From contig OMYT01000023.1 in NCBI GenBank assembly GCA_900315315.1, positions 1 to 52,403 of the forward strand: DNA of 52,403 nucleotides, read 5' to 3'. This DNA is from an uncultured Eubacteriales bacterium. Its GTDB lineage: Bacteria > Bacillota > Clostridia > Christensenellales > Aristaeellaceae. The translations under genes were made by a program, and so were the position numbers. The notes below the pieces were generated by a model. The model was not told where the DNA came from. It saw only the letters and a program-made list of their open reading frames with translations, and made no database searches. This document shows, one piece after another, positions 22,579-31,698 of the stretch. The first letter of the stretch is position 1. Every line of letters begins with the position of its first letter.

Positions 22579-25248
22579 ATGAAAGCAGCAGGTAAAGAAG
22601 GATTGACCAAAATCAGACAGCGCATTAAAAGCGGTGAGATTACGGATCAAAAATGCTGGTCCTTTATCAGGGAATTGAATTCCTTCAGCGAGGAGCGCCT
22701 GGACAGCGTAGCGGTCCGCGACGGGTACCGGACATACACCTACCGCCAGATGTTCCGCTATTGGGAGAAATATGCGGAAGCCTTTTCCGGTGTGCATTTG
22801 ACCGGCAGGAATCATTCCCGCGTGGGCCTGATCGGCGTGCAGCAGACGGAGACGATTTTCGCCTTCTACGCCCTGAACATGACCGGGGCCTCCGTCTCCC
22901 TGATCTATCATCTGGATCTGTATGATGATAAGCGCATCCGGACCATGATCGAACGGGAAAAAATCACCGATCTGGTGATTTCCGAAGTATATGCGTTTCC
23001 GAAGGTCATGAAGGGACTCCTGCGGGACCGGGAGCTGCTCGGCCTGCGGAACATCATTGTGCTGGAAAGCCCGATGGGCGGCGAATATGCCCTTCCCCCG
23101 CTGGAGATGGTTCGCAAGCTGAACACGTCAATGTTCCGGGAGCTTGAGGGCGGGCTGGTGATGGAAGACCTGATGAAGGAATATGAAGCGGCTCCCATCG
23201 CCTACGGAAACGAAAAATCCTCTGAAGGATCCATTATCCTGCACACGACGGGGACGGTCAGCGGCATCCATAAGCCGGTGCCCATGTCCGACAAGGCGCT
23301 GAACTCTTTCGTGATCGCCGCCCTGGAAGCAAAGAACACGTATGAGGATTTCAAACACGTGCCGGATCATCTGGTCAGCTTCCTGGCGCTGCCGCTGAGC
23401 TGGGTTTACGCGATGGTGGATATGCTTCACACCGCCTTCGGCCTGGGCATGGAAGTAGTCTGCCTGCCCTTCGGCGCCACCAATCCCCGTTATGCCGATG
23501 CGATCGAGAACTACGGCATCAGCATCCTCTTTACCAGCATGAGCATTCTGGATACCTGGAATAAGATGATGCCGGATATTGACATGTCCAAGGTAAAGGT
23601 CGTGTTCATGGGGGGCGCGTACGTTTCCCCCGAATTCAAGAAGAGCTTCAACGACTATCTGCGGTCCCACGGTTCCGCCGCCCGGATTATCAACGGGTAC
23701 GGAATGTCTGAGCTGGGCGGCGCGTGTATCATCGCCCCCTCGGACCGGGATGATGACGCCATCGGCTTCCCGCTGCCGGGCTTCAAAGTCAAAATCTATT
23801 CGGAAGACGAAAAGAAGTACTACAATATTTCAGACGGGCCGCGTACCGGCGTCCTGTGCCTTTCATCGCCCACGATGAGCAGCGGGCGGTTGGATGACAC
23901 CGTATTCTTTGAACTGGTAAAGATCGACGGGGAAGAGTATTTCAATTCCAACGATTTGGTGCGGGTCAACGAGGACGGAAGTCTGACCTGTATCGGCCGG
24001 TCCAACCAGTTCTTTGTCAACAACGCCGGCATCCGTTTTGACGCGGGCCTGATTGAAACAGCAATGACCGCCCAGCCCGGTATCAATGCCTGCGGCATCG
24101 TGCCGGAGTTCCACAAGATGATCCACGACAACGTTCCCATCCTGTATGTGGAAACCGCCGGCGGGTCGGACGGACTGGGCGTTGTGCGCGACGCCTTGAT
24201 TCAGGTGTTTATCAACGACGGAAAGCTGGCGGACACCAACCTGCCCAGCCAGGTTGTGCTGGTAGAGAAGATCCCGCTGAATGCTGGCGGCAAGGTCGAC
24301 ACGAAGAGACTGGCATCCGGCGGTGTGAACGGGAAACGGTACAACGTCAGCGGCGTCAAGCTGAACGACAAGTTCGTGGATATTATGCTCATACCCGCGC
24401 CGAAGGGCGAAGCCGCTACGGTCGGGGCCGGCGTACCGGAGGAACTGGAGAACGATCCCTACAACATTCTGAGTGAAATCTTCGCCGCCATTCCGGAGAT
24501 CAAAGAGGGCGGCCTCACCCGGATCATCCGCATCCCGGGCATCCGGGACCTGGTCCTGAAACTCACGGATTTTGACATTCAGAATATTCCGGGAAGCATG
24601 GGCAAATTCGTTCCGAAACTGATGAAGATGTCTGTGGATGAGCTGCCCCCTATGCCGAAGATGAACGGGGACAGCAAAAAAGGCGATACGAAGCACTGGA
24701 TGAAGAATTTCCTTTCCATGGTTGAGGAAATGGAAGCCGCCGAGCTCCCAATGCCTGTACCGCTCATGCCTCCCGTACCGGCCCTGCCGCTCATGCCTCC
24801 CGTGCCGTTCATGCCCTGGAGTTTGTCCGGAAAAAAGGCCAGCAAAAAGAACGATGCCGGCGACCGGTGGGATCATCTGAAAACCGGCGTGGAAACACAG
24901 CTTGAGCAGATGCGGGATGTGCAGAAGGTGTCCATGGATGCATACATGGAACAGTGGGACAAGGCCTTCCCCAAATACATGGAGATACAGGAAGCAATCG
25001 CCGCCATCCTGCCCGACGAGGCGCCTCTCCTGCCCGGGATGCTGTCTCCGAGAGCTTTCATGGAACGGATGAACGAATTCCGGAAAACGGCCAACGAAAA
25101 CGCCAGGAAACAGGCTGATGCCTTCCGCGATTTTTGCAAGGAGGGGCAGCAGAAAGCCAGATCCGTGATTTCGGACACGGTGGAAAACATCGAAAACGAC
25201 GTGAAGAAAACCTCTGACGACACAGCGGACAATGCCGACAGCGAATGA
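22579..25248 (+). CDS. acyl-CoA-ligase-like protein with C-terminal phasin-like helical domain
   Basis: 889 aa. Residues 1-590 are an ANL-family adenylating enzyme: the P-loop is altered (HTTGTVSGIHKPV, about 223-235), while YGMSELGG (about 375), CIGRSNQFF (about 472) and the catalytic Lys in NAGGKVDTKRL (about 571) are recognisable. Then follow amphipathic helices (about 605-715), a Pro/Met-rich hinge (PVPLMPPVPALPLMPP, about 726-745) and a charged helical domain (about 755-880). That last domain is paralogous to the whole small protein encoded next: ILPDE...LPGM...SPRAFMERMNEF versus ALPDE...VPGM...SPKEVVEKAKEF. No signal peptide. I infer acyl activation at a surface or granule; the acid substrate is unknown. 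It heads an operon with the small protein and a hydrolase. Confidence 0.82.
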   Translation: MKAAGKEGLTKIRQRIKSGEITDQKCWSFIRELNSFSEERLDSVAVRDGYRTYTYRQMFRYWEKYAEAFSGVHLTGRNHSRVGLIGVQQTETIFAFYALNMTGASVSLIYHLDLYDDKRIRTMIEREKITDLVISEVYAFPKVMKGLLRDRELLGLRNIIVLESPMGGEYALPPLEMVRKLNTSMFRELEGGLVMEDLMKEYEAAPIAYGNEKSSEGSIILHTTGTVSGIHKPVPMSDKALNSFVIAALEAKNTYEDFKHVPDHLVSFLALPLSWVYAMVDMLHTAFGLGMEVVCLPFGATNPRYADAIENYGISILFTSMSILDTWNKMMPDIDMSKVKVVFMGGAYVSPEFKKSFNDYLRSHGSAARIINGYGMSELGGACIIAPSDRDDDAIGFPLPGFKVKIYSEDEKKYYNISDGPRTGVLCLSSPTMSSGRLDDTVFFELVKIDGEEYFNSNDLVRVNEDGSLTCIGRSNQFFVNNAGIRFDAGLIETAMTAQPGINACGIVPEFHKMIHDNVPILYVETAGGSDGLGVVRDALIQVFINDGKLADTNLPSQVVLVEKIPLNAGGKVDTKRLASGGVNGKRYNVSGVKLNDKFVDIMLIPAPKGEAATVGAGVPEELENDPYNILSEIFAAIPEIKEGGLTRIIRIPGIRDLVLKLTDFDIQNIPGSMGKFVPKLMKMSVDELPPMPKMNGDSKKGDTKHWMKNFLSMVEEMEAAELPMPVPLMPPVPALPLMPPVPFMPWSLSGKKASKKNDAGDRWDHLKTGVETQLEQMRDVQKVSMDAYMEQWDKAFPKYMEIQEAIAAILPDEAPLLPGMLSPRAFMERMNEFRKTANENARKQADAFRDFCKEGQQKARSVISDTVENIENDVKKTSDDTADNADSE

Positions 25249-25337
25249 GGGGTAAACGAAGTCTGATTGCCGACGTTGGTGACGGTGCCGGCTTTCAAGC
25301 AATATATCTTATCCGAATTTTGAAAGGAGAACAAAAA

Positions 25338-25808
25338 ATGGGTAACAAGAAGAACAAGGAAAAGAATGCTTTCCCGGCCATGCCCGCCTGGGATTGGGAC
25401 AACGAAGAACAGAAGGCGAAGTGGAAAGAATTCAAAGCCAACGCCGAGAAGCTCTGGGACCAGTACGAGGATATGCAGAAGGCCGCCAAGAAAGCCTGGA
25501 AAGACCAGTGGGAAACCTTCTTTGCCCAGCTGATGGGAATGGAGCAGACCGTTGCTGACGCTCTGCCCGATGAGAAGATCTCTGTGCCCGGAATGCCCGC
25601 CGCCCCCGTGTCTCCGAAAGAAGTCGTGGAAAAGGCGAAGGAATTCCAGGAGAAAGCCAATGCCCAGGTCGTGGAGCAGGCCGACAATGCGTTTGAGCGC
25701 AGGATGCAGCGGCAGCAGCAGGTAAAAGAGATGGTCACGGATGCCGTGGAGACCGTCGAAGCCAACCTGGACGCAGCCAAGGCCGCGGCAGAAGAAAAAG
25801 CGAAGTAA
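25338..25808 (+). CDS. small charged helical protein, phasin-like, paralogue of the ligase C-terminus
   Basis: 156 aa, almost wholly alpha-helical, rich in Lys, Glu, Ala and Trp near the N terminus (WDWDNEEQKAKWKEF), with no signal peptide. Residues 30-145 align with residues about 755-880 of the preceding ligase, including ALPDE, VPGM, SP+E, QAD and a late DAVETVE block. The size and composition recall phasins that coat polymer granules, but there is no specific family match I can assert. ATG 25338 follows AAAGGAG. It lies 89 bases behind the ligase without an intervening terminator, so probably in the same operon. Confidence 0.75.
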   Translation: MGNKKNKEKNAFPAMPAWDWDNEEQKAKWKEFKANAEKLWDQYEDMQKAAKKAWKDQWETFFAQLMGMEQTVADALPDEKISVPGMPAAPVSPKEVVEKAKEFQEKANAQVVEQADNAFERRMQRQQQVKEMVTDAVETVEANLDAAKAAAEEKAK

Positions 25809-25844
25809 TGACAGAAGTCTGATTCTTCATCAGAGGATCGGCAT

Positions 25845-26750
25845 ATGAATCGGTTGTTTCAGTTCATCATCAGGAAGATGGATGCCAGATGCAGGGTCTG
25901 GGAAGCCGGCCTGGAATCCGGCCGTCGGATTCCTGATGATATTCAGGAATATTTGGATATACCGTTTCAGGGGGCAGAAGGCGTTCCGCTGGCAGTGGAC
26001 ATCTTCCGGGCAAAAACCCGGGACCTTCGCCCCCTTCCTGTTGTTGTGATGATCCATGGCGGCGGGCTGATGGTCGGCACCAGAAAGATGTCCCGGCCTT
26101 TTTGCGAAAATCTGGCTGCAAAGGGCTTTCTTGTGTTTGCCCCGGAATACCGGAGAATAACGGAAGCGGACATGTTTCAGGAAATCGGGGACTTGTATAC
26201 GGCCCTCTCTTTTGTTTCCGGCATGCTGGCGGAATACGGAGGTGATCCGGACCAGGTCACCGTCGTATCCGAAAGTGCCGGCTCTTTTTTGTCTGTCTAT
26301 ACCGTCGCCTCCCTGAGCTCCCCGGCTCTGCGGGAAGCCTTCGGACTTCCGGATGGATCCCTTCAGGTCCGCGCGCTTGCCTGCTTCTGCGGTATGTTTT
26401 ATGCCGCGCGCAGGGATCTTCCGGGTCTGTTCTATCCCCGGTATCTGGTCGGCAAAAAGAGAAAAGACGCTTCCTTTATGCGGTACATGAACCCGGAATG
26501 TTCTGAGGTAGCCGGTTCACTTCCTCCCGTTTTTCTGGCCGGAAGCGATGCGGATTTCCTGAAAGGCTATACAAAGCGCTTTGCGGCGGCCCTGCGCAGC
26601 GCAGGGCATTCCTGCCGGCTGGTTTATTACAGGGATAACAAAGCTCTGACCCATTCTTTCCCTGCCCTGAAGCCCGACCTTCCGGAAAGCAGGGAGATTC
26701 TGGATCAGCTGGTCGAATGGATCGCGGAAAACGAATCAGCTCAGGCGTGA
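25845..26750 (+). CDS. alpha/beta hydrolase, HSL-type esterase
   Basis: 301 aa. The hormone-sensitive-lipase-like oxyanion motif is MIHGGGLMVG (about 71-77), the nucleophile elbow VVSESAGSF (Ser about 143), the acid Asp in AGSDADFL and the His in LTHSFP (about 268): a complete triad. No signal peptide. It probably hydrolyses carboxylesters or thioesters; with the ligase upstream it may release or turn over the activated acyl product. GAGGAT precedes the ATG and the gap to the small helical gene is 36 bases. Its last 10 bases overlap the convergent kinase gene. Confidence 0.85.
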   Translation: MNRLFQFIIRKMDARCRVWEAGLESGRRIPDDIQEYLDIPFQGAEGVPLAVDIFRAKTRDLRPLPVVVMIHGGGLMVGTRKMSRPFCENLAAKGFLVFAPEYRRITEADMFQEIGDLYTALSFVSGMLAEYGGDPDQVTVVSESAGSFLSVYTVASLSSPALREAFGLPDGSLQVRALACFCGMFYAARRDLPGLFYPRYLVGKKRKDASFMRYMNPECSEVAGSLPPVFLAGSDADFLKGYTKRFAAALRSAGHSCRLVYYRDNKALTHSFPALKPDLPESREILDQLVEWIAENESAQA

Positions 26751-28075
26751 CAATCTGATACCCCTCCTCCTTCGTCGCCGTCCTGTGCGCCGCTGTCCGG
26801 GATCGTAACCGTCACCACGGTTCCGCCGCCGTCACCCGGCGCAATGGTCAGGCTGCCTCCGCACATGATTTCAAGCCTTTGCTGTATGTTCTTCAGCGCG
26901 ATATGCGGCTCGTCATCCCCGGCGGGATCAAAACCCCGGCCGTTGTCCGCAACGATAATCTCACTGCCGGTGTCCGTTTTCTGCGTCCGGATGGAAATAT
27001 GAAACGGACCGGCATACGGATCCCTGCCGTGCTTGACGGCATTTTCCACGATCGGCTGCAGGGTCAGCGGCGGAACGCGGAAGAACGTATGCGGCGTATC
27101 GTAGTCGACAAAAAGGCTGTCCTCATACTGGGCCTGCTCGACGGCGAGGTAGGCGCGCGTATGCTCCAGTTCCGAGGAAAAAGGGATCGGCGCGGCGCTG
27201 GCAACAGCGGTGAAGTTCCTGCGCAGGTAGGTTGTAAAATCCAGGGTCACCTGCCGGGCCAGCCGGGGATCCTGATTGCAGAGGCAGTAGATGCTTGTCA
27301 TGGTGTTGTAAATGAAATGCGGCCGCATCTGCAGGACCATGATACTGGCCTTCTGATTTGCGATTTCCTGCTGCTGCAGGGCAATTTCCCGCTGATGGCG
27401 CAGGTCCTGCTCCACCTGCTCGGACAGGACCAGCCCGTACATGGACACGGCGGAGACAACAACGCAGATATCGATCAGCGGGAAAACATCGATAAACAGG
27501 TGCGCGACCAGAGCAATGGTCATCGGCAGGACCGCAATGAGGTAGCTGAGGAAGGTTCTGCGGGAAAGCTGCTTCCGGCGCCGTATGGCGCCCGTGAGAT
27601 TGAGAAGCAGGATGATGAGGATCGGCAGCGGAATAAGCGGGTACAGGGGTCCGCGGAAATACAGCCCTTCCGGCGTAATCGTGAAAAAACCGTCCATCGT
27701 GACGGCGCAGATAAGCATAACCACATAGGCAGCCCACAGGCCGAGGATGGTGTGCAGGAGCCCGGAAGAGCGGAAGTCTTCCCCGCAGCAGTGCAGCAGG
27801 TAAACCGTCAGCATAGACATAGGCAACGAAAGAAACAGGGATTCAAGAAAGAGAACGGCATAAATGACCGCCATCGGGGCATAATAATATTCGATGACCA
27901 TTTCGAGGATACCGAAAAGCACGTTTACCATCAGCACGATAAAATAGCTTTTGAAGAAGCGTCTGTTCCACCGGTCGGTTCCGGGCATGATCCGGGTGAA
28001 CCACAGCCCCATCAGACTTAGCAAAAGCGCCGCGCCGAGCAGGAAGAAGTAGAAAAAATAGACCCAGTCGATCAT
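26741..28075 (-). CDS. LytS-like membrane sensor histidine kinase
   Basis: 444 aa. About six membrane helices (1-215), a short coiled linker (EQDLRHQREIALQQQEIANQ), a His_kinase domain with the phospho-acceptor His in QMRPHFIYNTMTSIY (about 253) and a HATPase with PIVENAVKHG and VADNGRGFDP. It is translationally coupled to the XRE-REC regulator by an ATGA overlap and preceded by GGGAGG. It most likely phosphorylates that regulator. The signal is unknown. Confidence 0.87.
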   Translation of the reverse strand: MIDWVYFFYFFLLGAALLLSLMGLWFTRIMPGTDRWNRRFFKSYFIVLMVNVLFGILEMVIEYYYAPMAVIYAVLFLESLFLSLPMSMLTVYLLHCCGEDFRSSGLLHTILGLWAAYVVMLICAVTMDGFFTITPEGLYFRGPLYPLIPLPILIILLLNLTGAIRRRKQLSRRTFLSYLIAVLPMTIALVAHLFIDVFPLIDICVVVSAVSMYGLVLSEQVEQDLRHQREIALQQQEIANQKASIMVLQMRPHFIYNTMTSIYCLCNQDPRLARQVTLDFTTYLRRNFTAVASAAPIPFSSELEHTRAYLAVEQAQYEDSLFVDYDTPHTFFRVPPLTLQPIVENAVKHGRDPYAGPFHISIRTQKTDTGSEIIVADNGRGFDPAGDDEPHIALKNIQQRLEIMCGGSLTIAPGDGGGTVVTVTIPDSGAQDGDEGGGVSDCHA

Positions 28076-28671
28076 TCGTCCGTGCCTCCCGTCGAAAGCG
28101 GATAGCGCAGCTTTTTCAGCTGGTCCCGGATGCGCTCCGGGGTCAGGGGTTTGAGCACAAATCCGCAGGCCTCGGTTTGCCAGGCGTCGAGGGAGTAGTC
28201 GGCATAAGCGGTCAGAAACACGATGTTTATACGGGGATTGATTTCCAGCAGCGTTCGGCTGAGATCAAGCCCGCTGGCCGATCCCAGTTCAATGTCCAGA
28301 ACCGCCAGGGCGACCCGGTTTGTTCTGGCATATTCAATCGCTTCCCGCGGCCAGACAAAGCCAGTGATCGTAGCATTCGGCAGGACCTCCCCCAGCACGG
28401 TCACCGCGTCGGAAAGAACAGCCCTGCTGTCGTCCACCAGGATCACATTGGGGCTTTCGTCGCTCTGTTCCTCCAGGTTGAGAAGCGTATTGACGTCTAC
28501 GCCGAGGCAGGCAGACAGGCGGGAAATCATCGCCGCATCCGGCAGGCGGGTTCCGTTTTCCCACCGTGCAACGGTGGAATGGTTAACAAACAGCTTTTCG
28601 CCAAGCTGCTTCTGTGAAAGTCCTCTTTCGGATCTCAGTTTCCGCAGGGTTTCCGCAAAAAGCGTATTCAG
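28072..28671 (-). CDS. XRE DNA-binding domain fused to a receiver domain
   Basis: 199 aa. An N-terminal XRE/Cro helix-turn-helix (LRKLRSERGLSQKQLGEKLF, about 8-60) is followed by a response-regulator receiver (NVILVDDSRA, phospho-Asp in VLDIELGSASG about 125, FLTAYADYS, FVLKPLT). This order is the reverse of most response regulators. The best start is CTG at 28671: GGGAGGTG lies 6 bases upstream and the sequence then reads as a normal XRE N terminus (NTLFAETLRKL); no ATG or well-placed GTG fits. It is cotranscribed with the LytS-like kinase and is the only regulator among the accessory genes, so a candidate for binding the shared promoter element (inference). Confidence 0.8.
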   Translation of the reverse strand: MNTLFAETLRKLRSERGLSQKQLGEKLFVNHSTVARWENGTRLPDAAMISRLSACLGVDVNTLLNLEEQSDESPNVILVDDSRAVLSDAVTVLGEVLPNATITGFVWPREAIEYARTNRVALAVLDIELGSASGLDLSRTLLEINPRINIVFLTAYADYSLDAWQTEACGFVLKPLTPERIRDQLKKLRYPLSTGGTDE

Positions 28672-28747
28672 GCTGCACACCTCCCGTTTCAGGCTCGTCC
28701 ATATGATAATCCACCGGGACATCAAAAGCAAAGGAATTGAAAAGAAA

Positions 28748-30724
28748 ATGAAAAAACTGTTTACGGTTGATGATTTTGCGGTTGCTTTCGTGGCGGCGCT
28801 GGGGTATGGCTTTGGGGAGACCATTTCAAGGCTTCTGGGCTGGCCGCCGTTCGCTTGCGGGCTGGCAAGCCTTGTGCTCGGCATGGTGCTCGAAATCATC
28901 ATCAACAGGATTGCTTTCAGCGAAACGGTGCAGAAAAGCCTGCGAAACCGGATCCTGACTTATGCTGCGTTCTGTCTGGTTTTTCTGATTGCCCATACGG
29001 TTTCGTTTCTGTCGGCGGGCGTATCCATGGTTAATTATCTGACGGAGCATTTCGCGTACATCGTCGTCCTTCCCCTTCTCGGCTTCGGAATCAATCTGCT
29101 CATCCGCGCGTATCAGATCAGGAAGATCCGCAGCCTTTACGGGGACGGAAGCGAAGGCTTTGTCTTCGATGTGGCGAAAGAGGATGTCGAGGAGATCAAC
29201 CGGCAGAATCAGCCTGTTTCCGGTGAATACGATCCCGAATGTGCAGTAAAGACGGAAACCGGCGTCTATGTCGGGGAAAAAAATAAACAAACCGTTTCCT
29301 GGTGCGGAATTCCCTATGCAATCCCGCCGGTGGGTGACCGCAGATGGAAGGCGCCCGAACCGCTCCCCCCGTCGGATACCGTGTTTGAGGCGAAATGTTT
29401 CGGCGCTTCGGCCATACAGGTCGATCACAAAGGTTCGATCTTAAAGCTGCACAGACAGAGTGAGGACTGCCTGACCCTGAATATCTGGACGGGGGCCGAC
29501 AAAGCGGAAAGCCCGAAACCGGTGCTCGTTCTGTTTCATCACGGCGGTTTTACCTGCGGGGGATCCGCCGATCCCCTGCTGTACGGCAGCGAATTTGCAG
29601 ACCAACATCCCGACATCGTGTTTGTCAGTTTCAATTATCGCCTCGGCCTTTTCGGCTTTATTGATTTTTCGGAGGTTCCCGGCGGGGAGGCTTATCCCGA
29701 CGCCGTAAACCTCGGGCTGCTGGATCAGATCGCGGCATTGGAATGGATCAGGGATAACATTGCCGCCTTCGGAGGCGATCCCGGCCGGGTTACGGTGCTC
29801 GGCTTTGAGGCCGGAGCGGCCTCCGTCTGTCTGCTTTCCGCCTGCAAACGGGCGAAAGGCCTGTTCCGGAAAGCGTTTGCGCTTAACGGCAGTCCGGCCT
29901 CCGCCTGGGAAACGCCGGAGCAGGCGAAGGCCCTGGCACAGGCGCTGCTCAAAGAAACCCGCACCTCGACAATGGAAGAACTTTCGCATCTGAGCACGGA
30001 AGCCCTGAAGGATGCGTCGCAAAAGCTTTGGCGGGATATGTGCGGGCCAACCTGCGACGGAACACTGATCCCGGCTGATGTGTTTCAGGCCTGGCAGAAC
30101 GGAACCGCTTCGGACATCGGGATAATCATCGGCATTCCGGGAAATGAAATGCAGGTATACCGTTCCTTTGTCGGCGATCAGAACTATACGGAAGAACTGT
30201 CCGCGGCTGTAACCGATCTGCAGAACAGCGTGGATGATTCCGCCGCCGGGGCGCTGCGGGCGTATACGGAGACGCAGGCAGCGTCAGGCAGTGGGCTGGA
30301 AGCAAAATCGAAACTGGTGGAGCAATGCCTCGCAGTATCCCTTTATCGCAGCGCGGAAATACTGGCGGAGGGCGGAAATCAGGTGCGTCTGATCTACTGG
30401 AATGAAAAACCGCTGATCGGAAACCTGGGTTCAGGCACGGTCGATGCCGCAGCAGCGTTGCTCGGAAACAGGGAAGCTCTGCAACTGTACGGCAATGTGA
30501 TGAACACCGACCTGTCTGAAACGCTTCAGCTCCTGCTGGCCAAGTTTATCCATGGGGAAGATCTGCAGCTGTATCCGAACGAAATCAAGGGCATTGACGC
30601 CCTGACCTGGAGAGCCTTTCCCCTGGCGCTCATTGTTTCGGACGGAAAAGTGCAGTGCGGCCCGATCGAAGACTTGCTGCCGGAGATCGGAAGTCTGCCG
30701 GACTTTATTGAATCAAAAAAATAA
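28748..30724 (+). CDS. membrane-anchored carboxylesterase-type B homologue lacking its Ser/His
   Basis: 658 aa. Residues 1-125 hold three or four membrane helices. A type-B carboxylesterase/cholinesterase fold follows (about 150-650): GIPYAIPPVGDRRWKAPEP, SEDCLTLNIW, HHGGFTCGG, FNYRLGLFGF and LLDQIAALEWIRDNIAAFGGDP are all conserved. The nucleophile elbow, normally GESAGA, reads GFEAGA, so Ser is Glu, and the usual His block reads GSGTVDAAAALLGN with no His. Hydrolysis by the normal mechanism is therefore unlikely; binding or scaffolding is possible, as in neuroligin-like homologues. ATG 28748 follows AAAGGA. Divergent from the XRE-REC gene. Confidence 0.82.
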   Translation: MKKLFTVDDFAVAFVAALGYGFGETISRLLGWPPFACGLASLVLGMVLEIIINRIAFSETVQKSLRNRILTYAAFCLVFLIAHTVSFLSAGVSMVNYLTEHFAYIVVLPLLGFGINLLIRAYQIRKIRSLYGDGSEGFVFDVAKEDVEEINRQNQPVSGEYDPECAVKTETGVYVGEKNKQTVSWCGIPYAIPPVGDRRWKAPEPLPPSDTVFEAKCFGASAIQVDHKGSILKLHRQSEDCLTLNIWTGADKAESPKPVLVLFHHGGFTCGGSADPLLYGSEFADQHPDIVFVSFNYRLGLFGFIDFSEVPGGEAYPDAVNLGLLDQIAALEWIRDNIAAFGGDPGRVTVLGFEAGAASVCLLSACKRAKGLFRKAFALNGSPASAWETPEQAKALAQALLKETRTSTMEELSHLSTEALKDASQKLWRDMCGPTCDGTLIPADVFQAWQNGTASDIGIIIGIPGNEMQVYRSFVGDQNYTEELSAAVTDLQNSVDDSAAGALRAYTETQAASGSGLEAKSKLVEQCLAVSLYRSAEILAEGGNQVRLIYWNEKPLIGNLGSGTVDAAAALLGNREALQLYGNVMNTDLSETLQLLLAKFIHGEDLQLYPNEIKGIDALTWRAFPLALIVSDGKVQCGPIEDLLPEIGSLPDFIESKK

Positions 30725-30737
30725 AATATGTTATGAT
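30708..30737 (+). promoter_or_regulatory. promoter of the secreted helical protein/FHA transporter pair
   Basis: TTGAAT (30708-30713), 18-bp spacer, TATGAT (30732-30737), overlapping the end of the esterase-like gene. The start codon 30772 lies about 35 bases downstream. Confidence 0.5.
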
Positions 30738-30771
30738 AGGGGAACCAAAGTCATTTGAAGGAGATCATGAG

Positions 30772-31698
30772 ATGAAAAAATGGCTGGCCGTCCTGCTGTC
30801 CGTGATGATCCTCTTCTCCGGAAGCCTGTGCCTGGCGGAAAGCACCGAGCCGAAGGAAAACGCCGACATTCAGGAAACCGTCGTCTCCGTGGAAGGGGAG
30901 AGCCTCGGCACCCTGTCGGAAAACATCCGCTTTCTGAAGGATCTGGCGCAGAACAAAGAGGTGCGTGAACTGCTGGGGATGGAAGAGGTGAAAACCGTCA
31001 CCTCGGAAATCATCTGGCGGGTCCTGATCTGGCTGTATCAGAATCGTCCCGTGACCATGAAGATCCTGGCGGAGCTCGGCGTAAAGGAGTCGGACCGGCG
31101 CTGTATCGAAAAACTCTGGGACAGTGCCGACCGGATCGGCGAAGCGCTCATGAACCATTCGCAGACAGAGGACGGCAGGCAGCTGCAGGCGGAAGCCGAG
31201 GCGGTCAAAAACGATCCGGAACTGCAGGAATCCCTGGTCAACTTTCAGGCGCTGGCCACTTCTGAGGACCTGACTGTAATCCTGGACACCCTGAGTGAAG
31301 CCGTAAAAGCGGAAACGGCCGAAAAAAAGAACCCGGACGGCGCGCTGACGAAGGAAGCCCTGAACCGGAATGTGGATCAGTCCTCCTTCATCGGAAAACT
31401 GATCATCGAGGCCCTGACCGTCATGGACCGGAGCGAATGGGCCCGGAAGTCGGTGCCGAAGCTGCTCAAAAACGAAAACCTCTGGCGTTTCCTGGCCCAT
31501 CTGTCAGGCGGCAATTCGGAGCTGGACCGTGTTTTTCGGGAAGAATTCGTCCTCATCACGAGCGATCCGGAAATAAACGTCTTCTTCAAGCAGACCATGC
31601 TGGAAGCCCGGGCGCTTTACCGGGCCCTGGCGGATCCGGAAACGGACAGCCCGGAAACAGCCGGTAATGAAAAAACCAGTGAGGAGGTTACCCCATGA
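30772..31698 (+). CDS. secreted helical protein of unknown function
   Basis: 308 aa with a signal peptide (MKKWLAVLLSVMILFSGSLC, cut near LA/ES). The rest is predicted helical and charged (ENIRFLKDLAQNKEVRELLG, LWDSADRIGEALMNHS) and ends in an acidic, disordered tail. I recognise no family. ATG 30772 follows AAGGAG. Its stop overlaps the start of the FHA/ABC gene by 4 bases, so the two are coupled and the protein may be an extracytoplasmic partner of that transporter. Confidence 0.72.
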   Translation: MKKWLAVLLSVMILFSGSLCLAESTEPKENADIQETVVSVEGESLGTLSENIRFLKDLAQNKEVRELLGMEEVKTVTSEIIWRVLIWLYQNRPVTMKILAELGVKESDRRCIEKLWDSADRIGEALMNHSQTEDGRQLQAEAEAVKNDPELQESLVNFQALATSEDLTVILDTLSEAVKAETAEKKNPDGALTKEALNRNVDQSSFIGKLIIEALTVMDRSEWARKSVPKLLKNENLWRFLAHLSGGNSELDRVFREEFVLITSDPEINVFFKQTMLEARALYRALADPETDSPETAGNEKTSEEVTP

